In this document: positions 1 to 8,812 of the stretch, piece after piece | Numbering within the stretch: position 1 is the first letter of the stretch | Layout of the letters: the number at the start of each line of letters is the position of its first letter | Assembly (NCBI GenBank): GCA_963846885.1 | Contig: CAWJXS010000020.1 | Span: forward strand, 124,001-188,000 | Length of the DNA: 64,000 bases | DNA from: RPQJ01 sp963846885 | Lineage (GTDB): Bacteria > Pseudomonadota > Gammaproteobacteria > Steroidobacterales > Steroidobacteraceae | Direction: 5' to 3' | Notes under the pieces: generated by a model | Databases searched by the model: none | Seen by the model: only the letters and a program-made list of their open reading frames with translations | What the model was told of the DNA's origin: nothing | Position numbers and translations under genes: made by a program

Positions 1-323
1 ACCGCCGCGCGCTCGTCGTTGGTCACGTACACCGCGCGCGCCAGCTCGATGAACTTCGCATCGAACTCCCCATCGCGCTCCTTGTCGCGAATGTCGTCCT
101 CGATGTCCCACAGTTGCGCGTTCACGTCGCGCAACGCGGTCCATTCGACCGTGATGTCCACCTGCGAGTAAGCCGACGCGCGCCACGTTTCATTGAGCAG
201 GTTGAGCTCCGTGCGCACGTTGTGCAGCTTGGCCGCGTCGGTCATGCGCGCCGACTTGATCTCGAGGATCGTGATCTTGTCGATGAGCTCGCCGGGCGAG
301 ATGGGGACGAGAAGTTCTGCCAT
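1..323 (-). CDS. DUF6165 family protein (partial)
   Basis: The gene starts with ATG at 323 and runs off the left edge, so only about 107 N-terminal residues are visible. The protein opens MAELLVPISPGELIDKITI and continues with a charged, probably helical segment (EIKSARMTDAAKLHNVRTEL). This resembles the DUF6165 family, small proteins of unknown function often met near lipopolysaccharide or glycosyltransferase genes in proteobacteria. No catalytic motif is visible. It reads in the same direction as glnE, whose stop lies about 70 bases upstream of this start. The family call is by recall of the N-terminal pattern and is moderately sure; no function is proposed. Confidence 0.6.
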   Translation of the reverse strand, partial: MAELLVPISPGELIDKITILEIKSARMTDAAKLHNVRTELNLLNETWRASAYSQVDITVEWTALRDVNAQLWDIEDDIRDKERDGEFDAKFIELARAVYVTNDERAA

Positions 324-390
324 GGCATGCGACCGTCGGTGAGGGAAAGGGGTGAACGCCCGCGAGCGATCACTAGCGCATTGATTATAA

Positions 391-3280
391 TCACTTTTCC
401 ATCGTGTCCCGCCAGATCGCGGACACCGCGGAGCGAATCCCCATGAACTCGTCCGCCGGCGCGATGCTGTCGCCGCCTTCCAGCGACAGGTGGTGCATGC
501 GCTGGCGGTAGGCGCGATATGCGCCGGTCAGCACGTCGACCGTTTCCTGCGGCACCAGGCAGATCGAGGCCAGGCTTTCGAGCTGGCGGATGTTGTCGGA
601 GTAGGTCACGAGTTCGGCGTACCGGCCGGACCAGAGCAGCGACCAGAACTGCGCCAGGAACTCGACGTCGGTGATGCCGCCCGCGTCCTGCTTGAGGTCG
701 AACTCGCCGGCCTTCGACTTCGACAACTCCGCGCGCATGCGCTCGCGCATCGAGCGCACGTCGTCGCGCAGCGAATCGCGCCGGACGGCAGTGCGCAACA
801 ACTCGACGCGCAGCACCTCGTAGCGACGGCGCAAGTCACCGCCGCCCGCCACCGCGCGTGAACGCAGCAAGGCCTGGTGCTCCCAGGTCCACGCTTCCGC
901 GCGCTGGTAATCGGCGAAGCCTTCGATGCTCTGCACGAGCAGCCCGCCCTTCCCGCTCGGCCGCAGGCGCGTATCGACTTCGTACAACCGGCCGGCGGAC
1001 GAATGCATCGTCAGCAAGTGGACGAGGCGCTGCACGAGCCGCAGGAAGAACACAGTGTTGTCGACCACGTGGGGACCCGCCGTGCGCTGCACGTCGCCCG
1101 CCGAATCGTGCAGGAACACCAGGTCGAGGTCCGAGCCGTAGCCAAGCTCGATGCCGCCGAACTTGCCGTAGGCGACGACGATCATGCCGGCGGGACGCAG
1201 TTCGCCTTCGTTCGGGCCGCAGCAGGGCACGCCGTGGCGCGCAACGATCTGCCGCCAGGCCAGGTCCAGCGTCTCCTGCACGAGCAGCTCGGCGAGGTCG
1301 GTGAGGCGATCGCTGACCTTCATCAACGGCAGGCGCCCGGTGAGGTCGGGCACGGCGACGCGGAACATCGCCGCGCGCTGGAACTGCCGCAGCGCCTCGA
1401 CCTGTTCCTCGACGTCGTCCACGCTGCAGTTCGCCATGCGATCGTGCAGCTCGGTGGCCAGTTCCGCCCGCTCCGGCGTCGAGTCGAACAGGCGGTCATC
1501 GAGCAGTTCATCGAGCAGCAACGGGAAGGCCGCGATCTGGTCGGCAAGGAACTGCGAATGCGCGCAAAGCTCGAACAGGCGGTCGCGCGCAACTGCGTTC
1601 TCGTTCAGCAGCGCGAGGTAGACCGTGCGGCCACCGATGCGCTCGATCACGTGCAGGACGCGCGTCAGCGCCGCCTCCGCGTTGGGCAGGCGCGCCACCG
1701 CGCGCAACAGCCGTGGCAACAGCAGCTGCAGGCGCCGGCGACCTGTTTCGTCGAGACGACGGTAGTAGCCGCTCTCGCGCAATTGTTCCAGCTGGCGCAG
1801 GAACGGCTCGACCAGTTCCGGGGCCTGCAATACGGCCAGGCTTTCACGCCGCCGCGCGAGCACGGATTCGGGATCGAGCAGCTGCTCAAGGCCGTCGCTG
1901 GCATCGGCATCCGCGGCGGTGGCGCCGGGCGCGAACACGGCGCGCCTGAAATGCGCGCTCACGCGATCGCGATGCAGCTGCAATTCCGCCGCCAGCGTCG
2001 CCCAGTCCGGCGCGCCCATCGCCAGCGCCAGCCGTTCACGCGGCCAGGATTCCGTCGGCAGCTCGTGCGTCTGCTCGTCGTTCCATTCCTGCAGGCGATT
2101 CTCCACGCGTCGCAGGAAGCGGTACGCGTCCAGCAAGTCGGTGACCGCTTCCGCGGACAGGAGTTTCTGGCCGGCCAGTTGCGGCAGCGCTTCGAGCAGG
2201 CTGCGGGTCTGCAGCCGCGGCGTGCCGCCGGCGCGCAGCAACTGGTACGCCTGCACGATGAACTCGATCTCGCGGATGCCGCCGGGGCCCAGCTTGACGT
2301 TCTGCTGCAATTCGCGCCGTTCGACTTCGCGCGCGATCAGGTCCTTCATGCCACGCAGCGCTTCGAACACGCCGAAGTCGAGGTAGCGGCGGTACACGAA
2401 GGGCCGCAGCGCATTGCGATGCAGCTCGGCGAAGCCGGGTTCGGCGCCGTACACGGGCCGCGCCTTGACGTAGGCATAGCGCTCCCAGTCGCGACCGTGC
2501 TGCTGCAGGTAGTCCTCCATCGCATCGAAGCTCACGGCGACCGGGCCGGAATCGCCGAAGGGGCGCAGGCGCAGGTCGACGCGATAGACGAACCCATCGT
2601 CGGTCGGGCTGCCGAGCAGCTGCGCCACGCGCTTGCCGGCGCGCACGAAAAATTCCTCGTACGCGAGCGGCCGCGGACCGGCGGTTTCGCCGTGCTCGGC
2701 AAACAGGAAGATCAGGTCGATGTCCGACGAAAAGTTGAGTTCGCCGCCGCCGAGCTTGCCCATGCCCAGCACCAGCAGCGGCAAGGGCTGGCCCTGCTTG
2801 TCGCATGGGCAGGCCGTGACGCGCACCGAGCACCGCAGCGGCCTGCCGGCAGGCCGCACCGATGCACGCGTCGGCCAGCGCCGACAACTCTGCCAGCACC
2901 TGCTCGATGGAAGCGTAACCCGCGAGATCGCGCCATGCGATGCGCACCAGCTGCCGGCGCCGGAAGACACGCAGCGACGCCATGAACACCGGGTCGTCAG
3001 TGCTGCCGGGTTGCGTCGCAACTTCGGCCGCCTCCACGAAGCCTGCGGCATCGATCTGCTCGAGCAGGCGGCCTTCGGTAGCCAGCCATTCGAGCAGGCG
3101 CTCATCCCGCAGGCACGCGTCAGCCGCGAATGCGCTGCAGCCCCACACGTACGGCAGGCTTGCGGTGATCGCAGCGGCAGCCGGCGTATCGGGCAGCGGG
3201 GAGCGCTCGGCCAGGCGGTCGAGCTTCTCGGCGATCGACGCGAGCAACGGCTCGGGTACGTTGTAGGCGTGGCTGGACAC
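391..3280 (-). pseudogene. glnE: glnE, bifunctional glutamine synthetase adenylyltransferase/adenylyl-removing enzyme, with frameshift
   Basis: GlnE attaches AMP to, and removes it from, glutamine synthetase in response to nitrogen status. The reading frame starts at GTG 3280 (MSSHAYNVPEPLL) and runs correctly to about 2810, then must shift by one base to continue into the frame that ends at 391. After the shift the first nucleotidyltransferase motif GMGKLGGGELNFSSDIDL (adenylyl-removing half) and the second, YGKFGGIELGYGSDLDLVF (adenylyltransferase half), are both intact. The span is 2890 bases, three times 963 plus one, close to the family's roughly 950 residues. The break sits near 2800-2815 and truncates translation in the N-terminal third. 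A sequencing error is as likely as real inactivation, since everything downstream is well preserved. It lies 3 bases after apt on the same strand. Confidence 0.9.
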
Positions 3281-3283
3281 GCC

Positions 3284-3790
3284 TCAACCGTACTGCAGCA
3301 CGATGCGCGGCACGTGGTCGTCGCAACGAAACCCAGGCGCGATCCCGATGTCGATCAGCACGCCGATGCCGTGCACCACGTACCCGGCCTGGCGGCTCAG
3401 CGTCGTCGATGCGGACAGCGTGCCGCCGGTGGCGAGCACGTCGTCCACCAGCAGCAGCCGGCCCTGGCCCGCCTGCATCTCGAGCACGCCGGTGCCGTAT
3501 TCGAGCTCGTAGGCGATGTCGACGACCGGTGGCGGCAACTTGCCCTTCTTGCGAATCGGCACGAATCCCTTGCCGCGGCGCTCGGCCAGCGCGGAAGCGA
3601 GAATGAAGCCGCGCGATTCGATGCCGGCGACGGCGTCGACCGCATCCCACTCCTGCTCCGTGAACAGCGCCTCGAGCGACTCGATCGTCGACGCGAAATG
3701 CCGGCGCAGCAGCGGACTGATGTCGCGGAACAGGATGCCCGGCTTGGGGAAATCCGGGATGTCGATGACAAACTGCTTCAGGTCTTGCAT
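3284..3790 (-). CDS. apt: adenine phosphoribosyltransferase
   Basis: Apt salvages adenine to AMP using PRPP. From ATG 3790 the protein is 168 residues, slightly shorter than the E. coli enzyme (183). It shows the N-terminal family pattern DIPDFPKPGILFRDISPLL, the flexible-loop region around ESRGFILASALAERRGKGF, and the PRPP-binding motif LLLVDDVLATGGT. An in-frame GTG two codons upstream (EVEMQDLK) is an alternative start. The gene is followed after 3 bases by glnE on the same strand and is divergent from the nitroreductase gene, so the promoters of both must lie in 3791-3907. Confidence 0.95.
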   Translation of the reverse strand: MQDLKQFVIDIPDFPKPGILFRDISPLLRRHFASTIESLEALFTEQEWDAVDAVAGIESRGFILASALAERRGKGFVPIRKKGKLPPPVVDIAYELEYGTGVLEMQAGQGRLLLVDDVLATGGTLSASTTLSRQAGYVVHGIGVLIDIGIAPGFRCDDHVPRIVLQYG

Positions 3791-3907
3791 TTCCACCTCG
3801 AGCGACGCGCGCAGAGCGTAGCTAAAAAAGGCGGCCACCGCGACACGGTCAAACCGCAGCGGCTGCGCATCTGGCAGAATCGCTCGCTGGCGCAGGAGGA
3901 GTTCGCA

Positions 3908-4591
3908 GTGAACGTCAGTGAAGCCGTCGCAACGCGCATGAGTTGCCGCGCATACCTCGATGCGCCGGTGCCCGGGACCGTCGTGCGCGCCATCCTGGAG
4001 GCTGCGCGGCGCACGCCGTCCGGCGGTAACCTGCAGCCGTGGCTGGTCTACGCGCTTGCGGGTGAGTCGCTGGCCGGACTGAAGGCTGTGGTCCGCACGC
4101 AGGTGCTGACGAACCCGCGTGGCGACGGCTCGCACGAATACGACATCTACCCGCCGGGCCTCGGCGAACCTTATCGCACGCGTCGCTTCAAGGCTGGCGA
4201 AGATCTGTATGCGACGCTCGGCATCCCGCGCGAGGACAAGCTGGCGCGCCTGCAGCAGCTCGCGCGCAACTACGATTTCTTCGGCGCACCGGTCGGCCTG
4301 TTCTTCTATCTCGATCGCAGCCTCGGACCGCCGCAGTGGTCCGACGTGGGCATGTACATGCAGACCGTGATGCTGCTCGCACGCGAACACGGCTTGCACA
4401 CGTGCGCGCAGGAGATCTGGTCGCTGCTGCCTGCGACGGTGTCGAAGTATCTGGATGCACCGCCCAACCAACTGTTGTTTTCGGGCATGGCGCTCGGCTA
4501 TGCCGACCCCGCGCATCCAGTGAACAGTCTCCGCACCGAGCGCGCTGCTTTGCCGGAATTTTCCATATTGAAAGGGTTCGACACGGCGTAG
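3908..4591 (+). CDS. nitroreductase family protein
   Basis: A 227-residue FMN-dependent oxidoreductase of the nitroreductase superfamily, probably cytoplasmic and NAD(P)H-using. The start GTG 3908 is chosen because a strong ribosome binding site (AGGAGG) lies just upstream. The N-terminus carries the FMN-contacting pattern SCRAYLDAPVPGTVVRAILE and RRTPSGGNLQPW; the middle has MGMYMQTVML-like helix residues and an AQEIWS segment; the C-terminus has LLFSGMALGYADP, all typical of the family. The true substrate cannot be read from sequence. It is divergent from apt. Confidence 0.88.
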   Translation: MNVSEAVATRMSCRAYLDAPVPGTVVRAILEAARRTPSGGNLQPWLVYALAGESLAGLKAVVRTQVLTNPRGDGSHEYDIYPPGLGEPYRTRRFKAGEDLYATLGIPREDKLARLQQLARNYDFFGAPVGLFFYLDRSLGPPQWSDVGMYMQTVMLLAREHGLHTCAQEIWSLLPATVSKYLDAPPNQLLFSGMALGYADPAHPVNSLRTERAALPEFSILKGFDTA

Positions 4592-4754
4592 GACGAAGCT
4601 GATGTCGGAAGAACTGACACCGGCACCCTCCATCCCTCGCGCGCTTATGTCGCAAGCCGCGCCGCTGCTCGCGAATTCAAGGTCCGACTCGTTTGGCACG
4701 GCATGTGCACGTATCCAGGCGTGCCGCAAGGTCACTCCAAAGGAGCGCACCGTA

Positions 4755-4943
4755 ATGAACTTAAGCTGGATCAATCGCAACCGCAGCCTCGAACTGTCGC
4801 CGCGCGCGCGCCTCGTCGACGATATCGACGCGCGGGTGTTGCAGCAGAAGCGCGAGGCGCTGGCCTGGCGTCCGCAGAACGGCTTCCTCAAGGATGAGCG
4901 TGACGACCGTCTGTTCGAAGAGCAGGCCGGCCGCGCCGCCTGA
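4755..4943 (+). CDS. small hypothetical protein
   Basis: A 62-residue soluble, highly charged protein (MNLSWINRNRSLELSPRARL...) with no recognised domain. The ATG at 4755 has a good Shine-Dalgarno sequence (AAGGAG about 9 bases upstream), which favours it over an upstream in-frame ATG at 4602 that would give 113 residues. The composition (many Arg, Glu, Asp, Leu) and absence of hydrophobic stretches suggest a small cytoplasmic protein. Function unknown. Confidence 0.5.
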   Translation: MNLSWINRNRSLELSPRARLVDDIDARVLQQKREALAWRPQNGFLKDERDDRLFEEQAGRAA

Positions 4944-4952
4944 GCGCGCTGC

Positions 4953-5330
4953 TCAGCCGTGATCTTGCCGGCTGCGACGCGCAACCATGGGATGTTCCAC
5001 CCGCCGCGCCTTGTCGAGGAAGTGCGTCAGGCTCAACCAGGGGTGGCGCAACAGCATGCGCGGACCGGCATAGCGCATGACCGTGCGCGCGAACTCCCGC
5101 GGCTGCGGCTTGTAGCAATGGATCGGGCATTTCGCACACGTGGGCTTGGCCGGACCGTACGGACACTTCTCCAGCCGGCGCTCAGCGTACCCCAGGAAGG
5201 CCGCGCAGTCGGCACAGAGCGACTGGCCAGGCGAGCAATAATGTCCATTGCCGCTGCAAAAAATTCCCACCATGGCCTGCATCGTCCGCCATTCGCGGCG
5301 CATGCGACCGGTTTCGAGCCTGGAGTCCAT
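4953..5330 (-). CDS. nitrous oxide-stimulated promoter family protein
   Basis: A 125-residue protein with a Cys-rich core: FCSGNGHYC, LCADCAAFLGYAERRLEKC, PYGPAKPTCAKCPIHCYKP and VMRYAGPRMLLRHPWL. This arrangement is typical of the nitrous oxide-stimulated promoter family, named after its discovery context; the biochemical role is not established. The many paired cysteines suggest metal binding. Start at ATG 5330 (MDSRLETGRMRREWRTMQAM) is chosen because family members begin with a similar basic RxxREWRTxxAM stretch. Convergent with the small gene ending at 4943. Confidence 0.85.
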   Translation of the reverse strand: MDSRLETGRMRREWRTMQAMVGIFCSGNGHYCSPGQSLCADCAAFLGYAERRLEKCPYGPAKPTCAKCPIHCYKPQPREFARTVMRYAGPRMLLRHPWLSLTHFLDKARRVEHPMVARRSRQDHG

Positions 5331-5437
5331 GCCGTCAGCTTGCCCTGAGCGGCCTCGAGGCGCGGTGCGGGTTTTCCACGACGCTCGACCGCTGACAGGC
5401 GGCGGCGCACCCGTCGGCATGCAACAATGCGCGCCCC

Positions 5438-6370
5438 ATGGCGAGCCCAACCCCAGCTCCTGCGCCGGCTGCGCCGTCGCGCGCGTCCAATGGCCTGCTG
5501 GCCGCGATCGGGGCGTTCGCCATCTGGGGGGTGCTGCCGCTGTATCTGCGCCCGCTGGCCGCGCTGCCGGCCCTCGAGATCATGGCGCATCGGATCGTCT
5601 GGTGCTGCCTGCTCGTCTTCGCCTGGCTCTGGCTGCGCGGCGAGACAGGCGCCGTGCGCGTCGCGCTCGCCAATCCGGGCACGCGCTACCGGCTCATGGC
5701 CTCGGCCCTGCTGATCAGCGTCAACTGGCTGCTCTACGTCTGGTCGATCGCGAACGGGCATGTCATCGACGCCAGCCTCGGCTATTTCATCAATCCACTG
5801 CTCAATGTGGTGCTCGGCGTCCTGCTCCTGGGCGAGCGGCTGAACGGCTCGCAGAAGTTCGCGGTCGCGCTGGCCGCGATGGGCGTGCTGTACCTCGCCA
5901 TCGTCGCGGGACGTCCGCCCTGGATCGCGCTGACCCTCGCAGCCAGCTTTGGCGCCTACGGCCTCATCCGCAAGGTGGTCCGCGTGGAAGCCGTGCCGGG
6001 ACTCGCGACCGAGACCCTGCTGCTCGCGCCGTTCGCCATCGGTTTCCTCGCCTGGATGCAGGCGCAGGGAACGGCTGCCTTCGGGCATTCGGCGCCGCAC
6101 ATCAACGCGCTGCTGCTCGGCAGCGGCCTCGTCACGGCCTTGCCCCTGGCACTCTTTGCCTACGGCGCGCGCCTGATTCCGCTGTCGACCGTCGGCCTGG
6201 TGCAGTACATCGGACCGTCGCTGCAGTTCCTGCTCGGCGTGACCGTCTTCAAGGAAGCGTTCAGCATCGAGCGCGGTGTGGGCTTCGCCTTCATCTGGAC
6301 GGCGCTGGCCGTCTATGCCGCGGACGGCCTGTGGCGCAATCGCCGGCAGATGCCGGGCCGCGGGCGCTGA
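5438..6370 (+). CDS. rarD: RarD, EamA family (DMT) transporter
   Basis: A 310-residue inner-membrane protein with about ten hydrophobic segments, starting ATG 5438. The first helix, GLLAAIGAFAIWGVLPLYLR, is the RarD subfamily signature, and the protein keeps the two EamA repeats of the drug/metabolite transporter superfamily. RarD was first linked to chloramphenicol sensitivity in Pseudomonas, but the substrate is unknown. The gene converges on a MAPEG gene only 22 bases away. Confidence 0.9.
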   Translation: MASPTPAPAPAAPSRASNGLLAAIGAFAIWGVLPLYLRPLAALPALEIMAHRIVWCCLLVFAWLWLRGETGAVRVALANPGTRYRLMASALLISVNWLLYVWSIANGHVIDASLGYFINPLLNVVLGVLLLGERLNGSQKFAVALAAMGVLYLAIVAGRPPWIALTLAASFGAYGLIRKVVRVEAVPGLATETLLLAPFAIGFLAWMQAQGTAAFGHSAPHINALLLGSGLVTALPLALFAYGARLIPLSTVGLVQYIGPSLQFLLGVTVFKEAFSIERGVGFAFIWTALAVYAADGLWRNRRQMPGRGR

Positions 6371-6392
6371 CCCGCGCCTCTCCCGGCCAACC

Positions 6393-6767
6393 TCACGCGG
6401 CCGCGAGGAAGATCGCCACCGCGCTGCCGATACCGGCGAACCAGGCGAGCGAGCGCAGCGTGGACAGGTCGGCCACGTAGAATGCGATGTAGCAAATGCG
6501 TGCTACCACGAACACCATGGCGAGCATGTCGACACGGGCCTGCGGCCCTCCGGCGAGGTGTGCGATGACCACCGCAGCGGCAAAGAGCGGCAGGGCCTCG
6601 AACGAATTCTGCTGCGCCGCGTTCGCGCGACGGCGGAATCCGTCCTGGCCAGCCAGCCAGTCGCGCGGATTGCGATTGTCGAAACCCCGGGCGCCGATCT
6701 TCGCCGTCAGCGTCGCCGCGTAGGGCAACAGGCCCGCCACCAGCACACACCAGAATGCAGTCGTCAT
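6393..6767 (-). CDS. MAPEG family membrane protein
   Basis: A 124-residue membrane protein starting ATG 6767 (MTTAFWCVLVAGLLPYAAT). It has about four hydrophobic segments and the family pattern RRANAAQQNSFEALPLFAAA followed by ARICYIAFYVAD. Members relate to eukaryotic glutathione- and eicosanoid-metabolising membrane proteins; bacterial members have no settled role. It converges on rarD and is divergent from the small gene at 6823. Confidence 0.85.
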   Translation of the reverse strand: MTTAFWCVLVAGLLPYAATLTAKIGARGFDNRNPRDWLAGQDGFRRRANAAQQNSFEALPLFAAAVVIAHLAGGPQARVDMLAMVFVVARICYIAFYVADLSTLRSLAWFAGIGSAVAIFLAAA

Positions 6768-6822
6768 GTTCGATCCCCGCTTATTGATTTCCTGCGGCGC
6801 GAGCATACTGTAGTCGCAACCG

Positions 6823-7149
6823 ATGGCTATCCAACGCAAACCGACGAGCAAGGCGCGACGACTGCTGGATCACCACCGGCTGCGCGGACGGACGTACCCC
6901 ACGCTCCCGTACTGGGAACGGCTGCACCAGCTGCTGCTGGAAGAAGCCGAGAAGCGCGGCAAGACACCACCCCCCGCGCCATTGGTGCACGGCCTCGAAT
7001 CCGAACCCACGGAGCTCGACCGCATGGAGCGGCTCGACGAACAGGTCGCCTGGGCCGACCGCAACCAGTTGCTGCACAAGGTGCAGATGTTCTTCGACGC
7101 GATGCCGGCGTCGGGCTGGACGGAGCATTCCGGGAAGTCGAGACCGTAG
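6823..7149 (+). CDS. hypothetical protein
   Basis: A 108-residue, soluble, basic protein (MAIQRKPTSKARRLLDHHRL...) with no recognised domain. The first half is rich in Arg/Lys/His and contains TYPTLPYWERLHQLLLEEAEKR, predicted helical; the second half is charged. Seven bases separate its stop from the next small membrane protein gene, suggesting co-transcription. Unknown function. Confidence 0.55.
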   Translation: MAIQRKPTSKARRLLDHHRLRGRTYPTLPYWERLHQLLLEEAEKRGKTPPPAPLVHGLESEPTELDRMERLDEQVAWADRNQLLHKVQMFFDAMPASGWTEHSGKSRP

Positions 7150-7155
7150 GCGGCG

Positions 7156-7365
7156 ATGCGCATCGCCGGGCCCATCCTGCTGGTGACGACGCCGATCGGC
7201 GTGGCGTTCGGTTTACGCGAGGCCTGGCGACTCGCCGGGCCGAAGATGGCGCTGTTGATGGTCGCGATGCTGGCCGTGGTCAGCGCGCTCGTCTGGTGGA
7301 CCGTGCAGCGCATCCGCCAGGAGCAGGCGCATGCGCGCCAGCGGGAGCAGGATCGCCCCGGCTGA
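7156..7365 (+). CDS. small two-helix membrane protein
   Basis: A 69-residue protein with two hydrophobic segments (around residues 4-18 and 28-50, including MALLMVAMLAVVSALVWW) followed by a charged tail (QRIRQEQAHARQREQ). Sits directly downstream of the 108-residue hypothetical gene. No family recognised. Confidence 0.5.
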   Translation: MRIAGPILLVTTPIGVAFGLREAWRLAGPKMALLMVAMLAVVSALVWWTVQRIRQEQAHARQREQDRPG

Positions 7366-7374
7366 AGTCGCGCC

Positions 7375-7797
7375 TCAACGCCGGTTGACGAGCCAGAGCC
7401 CGGCGAGGCACAGCACGATGCCAATCCCGTTGGCCAGGCTCAGCCGCTCGCGGAACACCAGCACGCCAATCCCGACGAGCAGCATCGCCGCCGCCGTCTG
7501 CGTGATGAGCGCACCCAGGCTCACTGCAAAACCGCTGCGATAGAGCAGGATGAACCCCAGGTCGAGGCCGATGATCGCCAAGGCAAGCGCGAGCGCAGTC
7601 CAGTTGACGTGCCGCACCTCGTCGCGCCACCCGAACTCACCGGGCCCCAGCGCGAGCACCGCACCGAACAGCACGGTCACGGCGCCGTAAGTCACCATCA
7701 GGGACAGCAGCGGATTCGCACCAGCGGGTGTGAGCTTGAGGACCACGTGGTACGCGACCGTGGACGCGATCGCGAGTGACAGCCACAGCATTTGCAT
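7375..7797 (-). CDS. EamA/small multidrug-type membrane protein
   Basis: A 140-residue integral membrane protein with four hydrophobic helices, starting ATG 7797 (MQMLWLSLAIASTVAYHVVLK). One EamA-like repeat is present (LITQTAAAMLLVGIGVLVFRERLSLANGIGIVL), so it is a half-size DMT protein that would need to dimerise to transport. The substrate is unknown. It starts 3 bases after the stop of the sulfotransferase-like gene on the same strand, so the two probably form one transcript. Confidence 0.75.
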   Translation of the reverse strand: MQMLWLSLAIASTVAYHVVLKLTPAGANPLLSLMVTYGAVTVLFGAVLALGPGEFGWRDEVRHVNWTALALALAIIGLDLGFILLYRSGFAVSLGALITQTAAAMLLVGIGVLVFRERLSLANGIGIVLCLAGLWLVNRR

Positions 7798-7800
7798 CGT

Positions 7801-8775
7801 TCAACTCTCCCGATCGGTGCGCAGGTGCCGCTCGAGCCGCTGCAATGCGGGCCGTGCGTACTGCTCGACTGCGTCGCGCAGGTCAGCCGAGGCGGCAGCC
7901 TGCTTGGTCGCGGCGTCGCCGGCAAACTCGGCCGCCTGGCCGACGGGCGATTTCGCATTGATGCGCGCCGCTTGCTCCATGCGCCCGCGCTGCTGGTCGT
8001 CGATCCCCAGCGAGAAATGTGGCGCCACGGTGTCCCATACGGCAGCAGGCAGCGACTCGTAGCGCACGAGGCGGCCGCGTGTCGCGTCGAGACGGTTGGC
8101 TGCCGCGCAGAACGCCCCGTACAGTCGCGCGACGAACTCCGCGGGTGTGCGCGAGGCGGCCGCGGGATCGACCTGCCCGCGCAGCACGGTGGCAGCCCCT
8201 GAGGTGCCTTGCATCCATCCCGGCGGCTGGGCGAGCAATGAGACGCCCACTTCGACCGGATCCCGCAAGCTCAGGATCCACGGCGAGTCCGGAAAGGCCT
8301 CGGCTACGAGATCGCAGAACAGCGTGTTCCAGCTGCTCAGCTTGAGGACGTAGGGCTTGCCGGCATGCTGCGCGAATGCCGCGCCCAGCGACCGCAATGC
8401 GGCCACGAGCTCATGCCGCGGGCACGTGTACGGTGGCAACAGCAACTCATTGAGCGGCAATGGCTCGGCATAGACGACACAACCCCCGTGCTGCTTCAGC
8501 AACTGCGCGATCAGGGTGGAGCCACAGCGCGCGACGTGAAAAACGATGCCGGCGGGCGCGCTGTCGCGGTCCACCTTGCCGAGATCGTGCCGCGCGACGT
8601 GCACGAACGATTCCGCTGCCGCAACTCGCGCGACGGTCTCCTGCATGAACGCATCGCGCAGCTCGGAGGCGGGAATGTCGCGCAACGCGAGGTACAGGCC
8701 ATCCGGGCGCATGATCGCGCGAGCGGGCAGCTGACGACCTTGTTTTTCAGGCACCTGGCGACATCCGCGGTTCAT
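7801..8775 (-). CDS. sulfotransferase-like protein
   Basis: A 324-residue cytoplasmic protein from ATG 8775; an internal ATG at 8712 (MRPDGLYLALRD) would give 303 residues. The segment GIVFHVARCGSTLIAQLLKQ looks like the 5'-phosphosulfate loop of PAPS-dependent sulfotransferases, and SPWILSLRDPVEVGVSLL like the 3'-phosphate-binding site. The rest is divergent. The acceptor is unknown. It is divergent from the cupin gene at 8813, with only 37 bases between the starts, so the two may be co-regulated. Confidence 0.7.
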   Translation of the reverse strand: MNRGCRQVPEKQGRQLPARAIMRPDGLYLALRDIPASELRDAFMQETVARVAAAESFVHVARHDLGKVDRDSAPAGIVFHVARCGSTLIAQLLKQHGGCVVYAEPLPLNELLLPPYTCPRHELVAALRSLGAAFAQHAGKPYVLKLSSWNTLFCDLVAEAFPDSPWILSLRDPVEVGVSLLAQPPGWMQGTSGAATVLRGQVDPAAASRTPAEFVARLYGAFCAAANRLDATRGRLVRYESLPAAVWDTVAPHFSLGIDDQQRGRMEQAARINAKSPVGQAAEFAGDAATKQAAASADLRDAVEQYARPALQRLERHLRTDRES

Positions 8776-8812
8776 GGACAGGCCGAAGGGCCAATGCTAA
8801 CGTCTAATTGCC

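Noticed and set aside
877..2985. Long plus-strand ORF of 702 codons opposite glnE
   Set aside because: Antisense ORFs of this length are common in high-GC genes; the opposite strand carries clear GlnE motifs and this frame shows none.
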